Of a stretch of DNA of 64,000 nucleotides, positions 52,337-63,466 are shown piece by piece; the first letter of the stretch is position 1; each line of letters starts with the position of its first letter. The translations under genes were made by a program, and so were the position numbers. The notes under the pieces were generated by a model. That model searched no databases. It saw only the letters and a program-made list of their open reading frames with translations, and had not been told where the DNA came from. Origin of the DNA: Hemerocallis citrina (lineage: Eukaryota > Streptophyta > Magnoliopsida > Asparagales > Asphodelaceae). The stretch is taken from assembly GCA_017893485.1 (NCBI GenBank), contig CM030366.1, forward strand, positions 186,479,947 through 186,543,946. Reading direction: 5' to 3'.

Positions 52337-55300
52337 TAGGGATGGCAAGTGGGCCGGGTCAATCACCGACCCGCCCGTATAACCCGGCTCGCGAAACGGC
52401 GGTTCGGATTCGGGTCGAACCCGGGTCACCGAAATAGCAGATCCAACCCGCCCAACCCGGCCTGCAAACCCGGTTAAAAACCCCAACCCGCCCGCAAACC
52501 TATGGGTTACGAACCGTTAGACTCGAACGGGTCAAACGTTCGACCCGTCCTGGGTCGACTGTTGACCAGCAGGTCGAACGGGTTGCAAAAAACTGTGCCC
52601 AACGACATTGTTGTCCAAAGCCGGTACAACGGCTCTAATAGCCGTTTTTTTGTTTTTGTTTTTTTTTTGCTATTTTAATCCTATAAATACCCCCTCAAAA
52701 CCCTATCAAAAAATTCAAAAAAAAACTCTCTTACTCTCTTTACTATTATAACTCATTTCTAAGCAATTTGTGAACAATTGAAGTATTCAACAAGCAAGTC
52801 TTCAAGGCATATACACGATCAAATTCCGACCGTATCGAAATCAAAATTCAACAACGTCTTCAACTCTTCAACTCTCGTCCAACTCCAAGTGATCAAGTCT
52901 TCAACTCTCCTTCAAGCTCTCCTCAACTCTTCAATTCCGGAATCGCTTAATTCTACTTCTACTTCTATTCTTATTTTCACAGATTTTTTTTATAAATGCG
53001 TATCCACGGTGAACGGTATCAAAATTTCATACCTCTCTTCTTATTTAATTTTTGTTGTAGTTGTAATTTTTGTTGGTTTTTTTATCTTCTCTATCTCAAC
53101 CCTCTTGTTTTCTGGATTTTTTTTTATAACTCATCGCTCCTACATTGTATAGTTTTTTTTTACATGCATTACTACAATATGTCTAGATCACGCGGTAGTG
53201 GTCGTAGCCAAAGTGGGCAAGATTCCACCGGCACTTCCCGTAGGCCACCAATTGTTCCAATTAGTGAGCCCGTCGAAGAGTACCATGATCCTCCTACCCA
53301 ATAATGGGGTACACACGATGAGATTGCAGGAGACATACAATTAGAAGAAGAAGAACAACAACAACCAACCGAAACAACACAACCCTGTAATGGTATGAAA
53401 AGTAGAGGGGAAAGTAGTGATCGGCATAAGTTTTACGATTATATTCCGGACGAACGAAGAAACCCCGAGTATAGGTTTGAAAAATTGTAAAACATGTTCC
53501 AAGGCATACAAATTCAAGAGGGGTGATGGAACTGGTACAATTAGTAGACACATCCAAAATAACCATAAAGACCTTCTTGTTGACCTACCCCGCAAATAAA
53601 AAATCCACCCTAGGACCGGTCTAGTTGATAGCCACCCTTATGATCCCGATCTTGTTCGTCGGGAAATGGCCCGATTAGTAATAAAGGAAGAGTTACCATT
53701 TTCCAATTCCGAAAGTAGGGACTTGGAAAATTTTAATCAAACGGCCTTAAATCCTCATTTTAGGAGAATTCCGAGAAATACTTGCAAATCGGACTGTTTT
53801 AAAGTGTACAATAAAATGAAGGACGCTTTGATTGCAATTTTATGGAGTTTAACTTGTAGAGTTAGTTTAACTTCGGATTGTTGGACGGGTGTCAACAATA
53901 TTCCAACGATGGGAATAACCTGTTATTGGATCGACAATGATTGGATTTTCAAAAAAGAATCATATCACTTGTCACGTTGCCCTATCCCCATAGTGGCACA
54001 GAAATAGCAAACCGTATTTTAGAAATTTGTGATGTTTTTTCATATTCACGATAAAATTATGTGTATTAGTTTTGATAATGCATCTAACAACAATACAGCA
54101 ATTACTACTTTAAAATCCGCATTAAACCATCCATCTGACAATATTTTTCATATTAGATGTGCATGTCATATTTTAAATTTATGTGTTCAAGATGCATTAA
54201 AAATAGCCGATCCATATATACTTAAAATTAGAAATTGTGTACATTTCATTGCATTAAGTCCCAGCGTATTTCAAGAATGGGAAAATTGGTGTAGAATTTC
54301 AAATGTATCTTTTAGAAGACTTCCAAAGGATGTTAAACACCGATGGAACTCTACTTTTGATTTACTACATGTTGTTATCGACTATAAAGCAGTTGTAAAT
54401 GATTTTTGTATCGCAAAAAATATGCCAAATTTTGAAATGACTCCCACCGATTGGTTTTATGCCGAATCTTTGTTGAAGTTTTTAGAACCTTTTAAAACCG
54501 CAACTTTAAAATTTTCAAAAACATATGAATCTACTTCTAGTAGCATTTTTATTTCAATAGTTAGTATGATGCAAATATTTAACGAAATGTTAAATGATAC
54601 TTTTGTTGGTGATATTGTAAAACCTGCATACAAAAAAATTTTGAAGTATTTTTATCCTCCTCCTATGTTGATTTGTGTTGCTACCGTTATAGATCCTCGT
54701 ATCAAATTAGAAAGTACGAAGAGTTTAATTGAAATGTTTTTTTTCATTATTTGAGGAAAATGAAGAAATAGAAATAGAAATAGTAATTGATTGCGCTTCT
54801 TTTTTAGTTAAATTTGAATCTACATTAAATAACTTGTATGATTATTATGATCGATCTTTTGCTTCTAGCAGTACAACTTCTGTAGTTAGTTCTTCTTTTG
54901 GTAGTTCCAACGGTAAGGATAAGAGTAAATTTGATGATTGAATATTTAATTTAATTGCACAAATTCAATTAAAAAAAAACTAGGACTAATCAACCAAATG
55001 AATTAAATTGGTATAACCGACAAGATTCTGAGTCTTCTTCTTCTCCACTAGATATTTTACAATGGTGGAAAGACCATGAACACACTTATAGTATTCTGTC
55101 ATATATGGCTAAAGATTTACTAACTTCTCCTGTCTTTACAGTTGCTTCTGAAAGTGCATTTTCTTCAAGTGGCAGGGTTCTAACTGATTACAGGAATCGC
55201 TTGAAGCCCGACACGTTAGTGATGCTCGTTTGCACAGAAGACTGGCTGAAGGCTGAAGATAGGACACAAGGGAAAACATTATCTACGTCCACAAGTGGGA

Positions 55301-55657
55301 GCAACTCGCCGAAAGAAGAAGAAGAAGAAGAAGAAGAAGAAGAACAATAATAGCAACCAAAATGAAGAATTCAAGACCAACAACAACAAATTGAAGGCCA
55401 TCAACTTGAAGACAATTGTAAATAGATAAAAAAAATTGTATTATATCTGTGCTTGTTATTTCAAATTAGAAAAATTGAAGTAAATTGAAATTGTATATAA
55501 GAAATATGTTAGTGTATAAAACAAATTTGTGAATTGAATTCTTTATTTCATTAGAAATTGTGAAACTTGTATAACTTAAAATCATATGAATAATATTTCA
55601 ATATTTTTTGGCAATTTCACTCTTTCAATCTTATTATTATTATTACGATTTTTAATG

Positions 55658-55693
<36 letters not shown>

Positions 55694-55906
55694 TTAAGTT
55701 AAAAAAAACCTATTTAAACGGGCCAATCCACGACCCGACCCGGGTTGGACCTGAAAGGGTTCACGGGTTGGGCGGGTCGCCATTTTCACTTTCCGACCCG
55801 GCCCGACCCGGTTAAGCCACCAATCCGGCCCGAACCCGCCCAATTCAACATCCAATCCGGGCGGGTCCGGCCCGGCCCAGCCCGTTCGACCCGAATGCCA
55901 TCCCTA
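52337..55906 (+). mobile_element. hAT transposon with degenerate Ac/DAYSLEEPER-type transposase, family D
   Basis: 3570 bp; inverted ends TAGGGATGGCAAG and (complement) TAGGGATGGCATTCGG; perfect 8-bp duplication TGAAAGAT (52329-52336, 55907-55914). Subterminal regions are packed with CGGGTCG/CGACCCG repeats. A TATA-like CTATAAATACCCC lies near 52681, 350 bp inside. A second copy begins at 63467. Confidence 0.93.
53179..55350 (+). pseudogene. hAT transposase (BED finger, RNase H-like core, hATC), disrupted
   Basis: Segments in order: N-terminus from ATG 53179 (SRSRGSGRSQSGQDSTG) to an in-frame TAA near 53301; BED zinc finger at about 53480-53570 (CKTCSKAY ... HIQNNH) in another frame; 53666-54007 (VSLTSDCWTGVNNIPTMGI); 54029-54754 (DNASNNNTAI, CACHILNLCVQDAL, KDVKHRWNSTFDLLH); 55010-55350 with the hATC dimerisation domain (ILQWWKDHEHTYSILSYMA, FTVASESAFSSSGRVL) and a Glu-rich tail. 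In an intact protein these would bind the element ends and cut them. At least three stops or frameshifts (about 53301, 54005, 54750-54950) show it is non-functional, though the element termini remain usable. Confidence 0.88.
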
Positions 55907-55989
55907 TGAAAGATGAAGGTGCTGTTTTTTCGGATATAACCCAATATTAATCAAAGTTAACCTCCAAACTCAAATCTTTTTGAAATTTT

Positions 55990-56785
55990 TGCCGTCATAG
56001 GCCACCTTTTGAAAATATTTGCGATTATGGGCAAGTTTCAAAACTATTAGCGCTCGTGGGATAACTTGTGTCACGTCAGCAGCGACCGCTATTCTCATTA
56101 GCGATCTATTAATTTTGAATGTCGCTAATGGGAATAGCGGCCTATGTTTTAAATTTTTTTGAATTTTTTGTTTGCTGTAGATATTCCCACTAGCGACCTT
56201 AGTATATATGAGGTCGCTGATGAGATTAGCGACATCAAATGAATGTATTGAGACACTTATTAGCGATTCCTAAATAGCTTTCCCAAAAATTTTAAAACTG
56301 AGGTTGCTATTGGGAAGAACGACCTCAGTAGGAAACACAATCTCCTTATTCTTTGTAAAATTTGCAAAATAGTCATACAACTAAGGCCTCTATTCGGAAT
56401 AACGACCTTAGTACAATAAAAGTCTCTATTCCGAATAGCGACCGTTGGTTTTAAAAATAAATTGATTGTCATTTTTCAGTCAGCAAAAGCTATCTAGATT
56501 ATGCTAAGTGTTAGAATACAGCTTATTAAAGGTTACTAGTCCCATTAGCGACCTCATATATACTAAGGGCGCTAATGGGAATAGCGACGACAAACAAAAA
56601 ATTCAAAAAAAAATTAAAACACAGATCGCTATTCCCATTAGCAACCTCGAAAATGAAGAGACCGCTATTAAAAATAGCGGTCGATGCTGACGTGGCACAA
56701 ATGGTCCAAAAGCGCTAATAGTTGGGAAACTGGCCCAAAAACGCAAATATTTTCAAAAAAATGGCCTGTGTTGGCAAAAACTTGA
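55990..56785. mobile_element. Palindrome-array element, ATTCCCATTAG core
   Basis: Inverted ends of about 110 bp: left TTTTTGCCGTCATAGGCC..., right (complement) TTTTTGCCAACACAGGCC..., continuing through CAACTATTAGCGCT and CACGTCAGCA. Inside are about 12 boxes such as GTCGCTAATGGGAATAGCGG and GACCGCTATTAAAAATAGCG. Target duplication not identified. No coding region. Confidence 0.75.
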
Positions 56786-57153
56786 GTAATGTTACACCTA
56801 CTGCTAAATCTACTACCTTTCCCTTTACTACCTTTGGTGGCTCACTATTACTGGAGGTTATTGTAGAGTAGGTAGTAGAAACATGGGTAATAGATTTGGT
56901 AGTAACTGTAGCATTACCCAATATTTTGTAGGAGGAGCAGTTCCCACCATTGGATGCAGTAATCCAACGGATATGATGAAAACTATTACACATCTGCAAA
57001 TAGTTTAGGATCTGGATTCCCCCCGAAGCCCGAGACCAAGGGCTTGTTCTCACTTCTTCTCCAAAACCCCAAACCCAAAACCCAAATCCAAGTGATTTCT
57101 TCTTCTATGTCCTTTTGGGTCGAAGAAGTGATAAATTGATAACCTAATAAGCG

Positions 57154-57291
57154 ATGAGTAGCGCAATCAAATCCGCTGTCTTCTTCACGGGTGTTGCCCC
57201 TAGCGGTGCATCTCACACCAGCTTCAGATCCGTCCGTTTTTTCCGTTCCACACCCGCTCTCGAGAGGAACCGGAGGATCCGCTCCAATCCC
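57154..57291 (+). CDS. Possible first exon of an unidentified nuclear gene with organelle-targeting-like N-terminus
   Basis: ATG at 57154, 46 codons (SSAIKSAVFFTGVAPSGASH..., RRIRSNP), then the strong donor GTAAGT. The peptide is rich in Ser, Arg and Phe and poor in acidic residues, as in plastid or mitochondrial transit peptides. A CT/CCAAA-rich leader precedes it. I could not find a convincing second exon in the next 6.7 kb, which is filled with repeats. The gene may continue beyond the window, or this may be a promoter-exon remnant. Confidence 0.35.
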
Positions 57292-57698
57292 GTAAGTTCT
57301 ACTAATTTTCCTCTTGAATTTATTCCTTTTCCCTAAATATTTTAATCAATTTTGCTTTACTCCTTCCGAAATAGTTTGTGATTTGGTTATACTTTGCAAA
57401 TTGGTATGTCTGCAATGTAACAATAAGCAAATTCTATATCAAATGAAATTCTTAATCAAATTACTTAAGCTTCACCTCCATATTTTAGCTCTAGAGTTTG
57501 TGCGAGTGTGGTTGGGATATCCATGTTTTGTCTATGGCTAGTGTATTTCATAGACATTCATGTTTTGCGTTTTTATTTTCTTTGTTTTCCTTCACTGAGA
57601 CACATTGGGCCTTACCGAGAACATTAAAAGCTCCGTGCTTAATAACTTTAATGTACCTTTGTATGTCTAAAATTGGGTAGGTCTAAAAACGAAAAAAA

Positions 57699-58846
57699 CA
57701 GGGCCGGTCCTGACAATTTGGAGGCCCGGGGCGAACACAAAGTTATGAGACCCTTGTTTTTAGTAACTGAAATACAATAATATATAAAAATAATTTACAT
57801 GTCCAAAATTATCTCAGAAATATAGTTATATATAAATACTTAAATGATATAAAAGCTTTAAAATAGTTCCAAAGATTCAAAAAATTATCATACCAACATT
57901 ATATTAAATGGCCACAAATATGTCTACCAGTTCCAACACTTTAACTATGTAGAGAACTATGTAGACTACTAACTATAAATTGTCTAGAAAACAATTCTTC
58001 TTCAGATAATATTTCACTAATCTTTAAACAACCAAGAAGACAGAAAAGTATCATGTTTGTTGTAGGATATCCAGATTTTAAAAATTAAAATAGTGGCATA
58101 TAAAAAAAAGGTAAAAATCAAGTTTTGGAAAGAAATTGTGTATTTTTCATTATCAATTGATTCAATCAGTCAAATAGAAGACTATATATATACAAGTTTA
58201 CAAGAGCAATAGTCATCAATTAAGATCCTAAATCAAAGGAAAGTAAATAAAGATCTTAACTAATTCCCGTATTCAAAGGGATTACAAATCATCTAAATAC
58301 AAGAAAAGAATATATCTCAGTTACTAAGATTAAGCTAATCAAATCTTAACAAAAGGAATCACAAGATTCAATTGTCAAATAATTATATAATACAAATTAA
58401 AATAGAAGACAGAAAAGAAGGTTAGTAAGCACCATAGTACCACACTACACTTCCAACTTCAAGCCAAGATCCTACCACAATGCACGAACTGTTAAGCCAA
58501 ATAGCCAATGACTCCTCAGTCCTCATACTGTTCAAGATGGATGAGTATGAGTCATATATGAAAGTTAGATTTGAAATGTTTTTTTTGAAAAGAAAGTTGA
58601 TAATAAACAATTAACTCAAGAATCAAGAACCATAATTACCAAATACCAATTACCAAGATACAACCTATCAACCCAATTACCGTTGAATTTAGAGACTTGG
58701 ACAGTTGAGACTCTTGGAGTCTCTTTGCATTCTATTTTTTAAACTTAAACCGATTTTTTTTGGTTTGAAAAGTCATAGATAACGGGCTCCAAAATTTGGG
58801 GGCCTAGGGTGGTCGCCCTTTGGGCCCTGCCTCAGGACCGGCCCTG
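57699..58846. mobile_element. hAT-type element with CAGGGCCGGTCCTGA termini
   Basis: 15-bp perfect terminal inverted repeat CAGGGCCGGTCCTGA at 57699 and its complement ending 58846. 1148 bp. No coding region and no clean 8-bp duplication. It appears inserted in another repeat whose flanks contain GTTTAAACG motifs (to about 59430). Confidence 0.65.
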
Positions 58847-60428
58847 GTTTAAACGCTTCGTTTAAACAAAAAATAGGTAGAACGTTTTGTTTAGGGCCTT
58901 AACGGACGTTAAAAACATTTCCATTCATTTTGTCACCAAAACGTGCAAAAAATGGGGCTTACACGGGTTAAAAAAGACTGAAACGTGTCTAAACAGGTAA
59001 AAAAGGGCCGAAACGGGTCATGGGTTAAAACAAGCTATTTTTTAATGTCCTGTTTGGGTTCTAGATTCAAAATTTGTAATGTCTTTTTGAATTGAGGCTA
59101 TCCAAAATTGAGCAAGGAAAAAACTTGTTCAAGCATCAACATGGTAAAATGTCACCAAGAGGTAAACTTTGCATGTTTCCTTAACTTTTTTTGATAAACT
59201 TATGAACTATCGATTATATTTTAGTTTTGCATATGATATGTCATTGTCACATAATGAAATCATTAATATTTGTCATTCTAAATGTATTTTCTTTTATTTT
59301 TGGATTTTTATTTTTATTTTTCTCATTTAAAATATTTTTTATAGTACAAAATTGAAAACCGTTTTTCCTTTAAACCCCGTTTAAACGGAAAAGAACCCGA
59401 TGGTGCTCGGCCGTTTTGATCCCGTTTCCGTTGTGTGGAACTTTGGAAATTGACAGTAAGAATTAGATGAGAAGTTAAATTCATGCAGTGCATGCACAAT
59501 ATATATTTGGCATTTTAGAAATACATTTCATTGGGGATCTGGCATACTGCCAACCTGCAGTTCGAATTGATGAGGAGCAAGCCCACAGTAACATTTTCAA
59601 TTGAATCATATCAATGCATAATGAAAAGAACATGAAAAGGAAAACTTTATTCATCTATTTATGAACCCTCTGGAAACTTTTCTACAGGGAAGATCAGTCC
59701 TCACCTTCAAAATGGAATAACTAATTACTGAGGCCTACTAAAATAGAGTTAATTCATACCAATTTCTGTATGTCTCTAACCTGTACTCCTTTTACTTAAT
59801 GTATGTGGTGTGTGTGTATATATTACGAGAACAAGGGGGCTAGTGTGTGATACATAGATTAGATGGTACCGTTTCTGGCATTAATATTTGACACTCAATA
59901 AACATGATTAAATTACTGTTTTACATAAATTAGTTTTTCTAGATGTTGCCTATGATATAGAACATTGTACAATGAGAATAAAGACTTGAATCAAATACAA
60001 AAAATGTTCATAGAATATGATGGAAGGATAAGAGAAAATGCAATATAATAATACTTCTGCATTCATTGGAAAAAGAAAAGGAGATTTTAAAGTACGGGTA
60101 TGGGCAACGAGTCTAAAACCCGCTTCATTTCAATACGTAACCCAAAGAATAAAAGAAGGCGAGATAACAAAATGTCGAGACGTAACTTATCAGCCAGTGT
60201 TTCTCTATATCGGTGAAATCTAAAAAAAAACTGTTTCCAACAATTTCCCCCCCCCCCCCCCCCCCCCCCTAAAATATAGGTTCGTATCACAAGGATGCCA
60301 AGAAGAGATCTCGACCGAAAGTCCTGGACTGGATAAAGGAGATTTAAAGATAGTGGTGAATCATGCATTTTGTAAGGGGTAGAATTTTTTTAGGGTGCCA
60401 TAGGAGGAAAATGAGTATGTAAGAAAAG
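58847..60428. other. No gene seen; GTTTAAACG-rich repeat remnant and poly(C) tract
   Basis: 58850-59430 contains repeated AAACG(G)GTTAAA and GTTTAAACG-type motifs, suggesting the ends of a decayed DNA transposon. 60247-60269 is a 23-bp C run. 59530-59610 has a short open stretch without support. Confidence 0.4.
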
Positions 60429-60795
60429 GAATCTAGAAGGGCACTCGAAAACATTTCCTAATGTGTTACTCATTTGGCATGCCTTCCACCACCAAATGTA
60501 TGACCCACATCGTTCACTGTGATCTACATGTCATAGAAAATATGACAATGCAAAAACACGAGGTTTAAACTTGTTTTTCCCATCATCATTTCGTATCGTT
60601 TGTTCTAATGCTGAAAAACCATTCATTTTGCAAGAACTTTATGAATGACAAAATATGTTCAAACGTATTGATTTTGCATCATGTTTTATAACATGTAAAT
60701 CATATTGAACGGTGTGGATCATGCATTTGGGGGGTGGAACGCATGCTAAATGAGTAACACTATGAAATTTCCTAGAGCGCCACTCTAAGATCCTT
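60429..60795. mobile_element. Foldback/MITE-like element beside a (TA)n tract
   Basis: Two arms of about 90 bp (60429-60520, 60705-60795) are imperfect inverted copies, e.g. GTGTTACTCATTTGGCATGC against GTGTTACTCATTTAGCATGC. They are separated by about 180 bp and followed by (TA)n at 60804-60843. Confidence 0.7.
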
Positions 60796-60800
60796 ATTCT

Positions 60801-60843
<43 letters not shown>

Positions 60844-60845
<2 letters not shown>

Positions 60846-61401
60846 CATTTTTGTAGGCGGTAGGCGAGGCAAAGCGGTCGCCGCACCGCTTACTGCCTAG
60901 GCGGTCGGCTCCTTTTTTCTTAAAATAAATATAGTTAATTTCATATTTAATTCCTAAAATCCAAAAAAAAATCAGAAAAAATAAAACAACGCTAAGGGGA
61001 AAAAATCTTGAAATTTAAAAATAAGTAAAAACTAGACTACCATTGGAAATTAATAAAATTAATCAAAAATTAAAGATTGTATAAGGTATGAATGAACCTT
61101 TTCAATGATTGGACAAGTCAATACATTTTACAAATGTTATAAATTGTGGGTCGGGTTTAGTGAGTTAGTTTCACATACCTTCAACAAGATTATTATTATT
61201 ATTATTATTAATTTTTATAGACCACGTGTACTAATATTGATTGCCTTAAATGCGAGGCAACCTCCTTGACGGCCTAGGCGCTTGCCTTAACCGCCTAGGC
61301 ACCTCCTTGACCAACCTTAATTCACTATCTATCCTATGGTCAGAGCGGTCTACCCATCGCGGCCGCCTAGGCGGTCAAGGTGGCTGCCCACAAAAACACT
61401 G
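60844..61401. mobile_element. Possible hAT-like element with GCCTAGGCGGTC repeats
   Basis: Ends (ACATTTTTGTAGGCGG and, complement, CAGTGTTTTTGTGGGC) are loosely inverted, and both sides carry several CCGCCTAGGCGG-type palindromes. No target duplication. Confidence 0.4.
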
Positions 61402-61587
61402 GGGGGGATGATCCCCTAAGGCTTTACATCACACCCCTTATTTTGAGGCCTCATATGTGAACTCACCCGTATAAACCCCCCATGAAAAATTCAAACCGTT
61501 CATCTTGTTCTACATGCCTTAAATAGCTTAAGGGTGTGAGGCTGCATATGTGATTTTGCCCGTACAAACCCCCCATGATAAATCCAA

Positions 61588-61801
61588 ACCGTTCATCGTG
61601 TTCTTCATGCCTTAAATAGCCTAAGGGTGTAAAATCAAGTTATTTGAAGTTCGTTTGTTCATATTTTACAATGTGACAAAATTGGATGGCGAAAAGTTCT
61701 TTAGTTTTCTAATGAGATGATGGATGGGAAAATTAATGTCAAATAACTTGATTTTACACGTAAGCTATCTTAGGCATGTAGAACAAGATGAACGGTTCAG
61801 A
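61588..61801. mobile_element. Foldback element, copy 1
   Basis: Arms of about 60 bp: AAACCGTTCATCGTGTTCTT ... GTGTAAAATCAAGTTATTTG and its inverted counterpart ending at 61801. The spacer is about 90 bp. Upstream 61430-61590 contains a related direct copy of the arm. Confidence 0.7.
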
Positions 61802-61861
61802 TTTTTTATAGAAGGTTCATATCATGGCCTAAAAAATAGAGGCGAGGTTCTTCTAGTGCAA

Positions 61862-62137
61862 ACCGTGCGTCTATCTATCATATGGATGATCCGAACCGTT
61901 CACATTGTTTAACATGTCCAAATTAATCTATGGATGAGAAATCAAGTCGTTTGAGATTCGTTTGCCCGTGCGTTGAAGTGTTACAAATTGTATGGACAAA
62001 TATATCGTTATTTTTTATAATGACATGATGCATAGGCAAACGAATCTCAAACGACTTGATTTCTCATTCATAGATTAATTTGGCCATGTTAAACAGTCTG
62101 AACGGTTCAGATCATCCATAGGAAAGATAGGCACACT
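61862..62137. mobile_element. Foldback element, copy 2, near-perfect hairpin
   Basis: Left arm 61862-61972 (ATGGATGATCCGAACCGTTC ... AGAAATCAAGTCGTTTGAGA) and right arm 62030-62137 are almost exact inverted copies. Loop about 57 bp. Closely related to the previous element. Confidence 0.85.
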
Positions 62138-62183
62138 GTTTGCACACCGTTTGCACTTTCATTGCGTTTGCAATTTAAGACTC

Positions 62184-62185
<2 letters not shown>

Positions 62186-62251
<66 letters not shown>

Positions 62252-62252
62252 G
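62186..62252. repeat. (TA)n microsatellite
   Basis: More than 25 TA units. Confidence 0.95.
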
Positions 62253-62259
62253 ATCTTTC

Positions 62260-62720
62260 ATTGAGCCCAAAACTCACAATAATCTAGGAAATCACTCCTT
62301 GATGGGGACATCCTATGAACGATCTGAATTGTTCCTGTTGTTCTCGTGCCAAAACTAATCTAAGAATGCCAAATGAAGTCATTTGAAAACCATTGCCCTT
62401 GCTTCATGTTTGGTATATTAAATAAGTAACTACATATATATATTTACAAATATATGATCTTTGAGTGAGCCTATAACTCAATAGGGTTGGAGACCCTACC
62501 TTGGTGAGGACATTCTATTAACAATCTCACTGATGTCGTTCTATATGTTTAAACTAATCTAAGAATGTTACAAGAAGTCACTTGAGATACCTTTCCCTCA
62601 CATCATATTATTACAAAAATAAAGATACTTCAAACATTCATTTTTTTTGGTTGCATTTTAATGGAAAAAATCAAACAACTTGATCTCACATCCTAAAACT
62701 ATCGTAGGCATGTATACTAA
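62260..62720. repeat. Diverged direct repeat of about 200 bp
   Basis: Two parallel blocks share GATCTTTSAKTGAGCC, GACATYCTATKAACRATCT, AAACTAATCTAAGAATG and GAAGTCAYTTGA in order (62250-62400 and 62455-62600). Probably remnants of the same repeat family. Confidence 0.55.
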
Positions 62721-63219
62721 ATGTGAGAATTGATTCTAGTCATTATGCATTGCGGGAAAAAGTGAGGCTCCTAAAAAGTGAGCATTGTGAATAGAAAAAT
62801 ATTGCCATTGCACGTGCTAACAATATCTATGTATATATGCATATGGTCCATCTTGACTCATATCAACTTAAAATATTGTTTTTGGCTCTTCCTTAACAAA
62901 ACAATGACTACCTCTGTGTTTGGAAATGATCGCATGTTTTTGATAAAATGCAAACATTCCTTATCTACTCCATCTTACTTTTATATAAGTTTTATTCCGA
63001 GTTTCAGAATTTAGAGAAGAAGAGGAAACAAAAGGGGAAGGAGTGTTGGGGGTCTTTCTCACCTCTTAGCTTAATATGTAATGTTATATAGAAATGTTAT
63101 TATTCAGGATCTCATTGTATAATATAGTTATATATTTAACCTTTTAAACTAGTAAAGAAATAAACTACACTAAAAAGGAAAATTCAAGTGAAAATTAGGA
63201 GAATATATATATATATATA

Positions 63220-63399
63220 AGCAATGCTCCATTGCAAACCACTAAATCTGTTGTTCCAAACAACGCCTTCGTTTATTTTAAACCTAAGCCGTTGTTCGGC
63301 TTAGGTTGTATTCGGAACAACGACTTAGGTTTATAACCTAAGCCGATCTTTTCAACGACGACTTTACTGGTTTGCATACCCGTTTGGAATGGAGCATTG

Positions 63400-63402
<3 letters not shown>
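63220..63402. mobile_element. Small MITE with palindromic boxes inserted in (TA)n
   Basis: Inverted ends AGCAATGCTCCATT on both sides. Left and right flanks are both TA repeats. The interior has GCCGTTGTTCGGC-like and GTTGTTCCAAACAACG palindromes and CCTAAGCC repeats. Confidence 0.7.

Positions 63403-63459
<57 letters not shown>
63403..63459. repeat. (TA)n microsatellite
   Basis: About 28 TA units between the MITE and the second family D hAT. Confidence 0.95.
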
Positions 63460-63463
<4 letters not shown>

Positions 63464-63466
63464 GGT

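Noticed and set aside
59530..59610. Short open stretch (GDLAYCQPAVRIDEEQ) as a second exon of the 57154 gene
   Set aside because: No consistent acceptor or donor in the matching phase and no recognised homologue.
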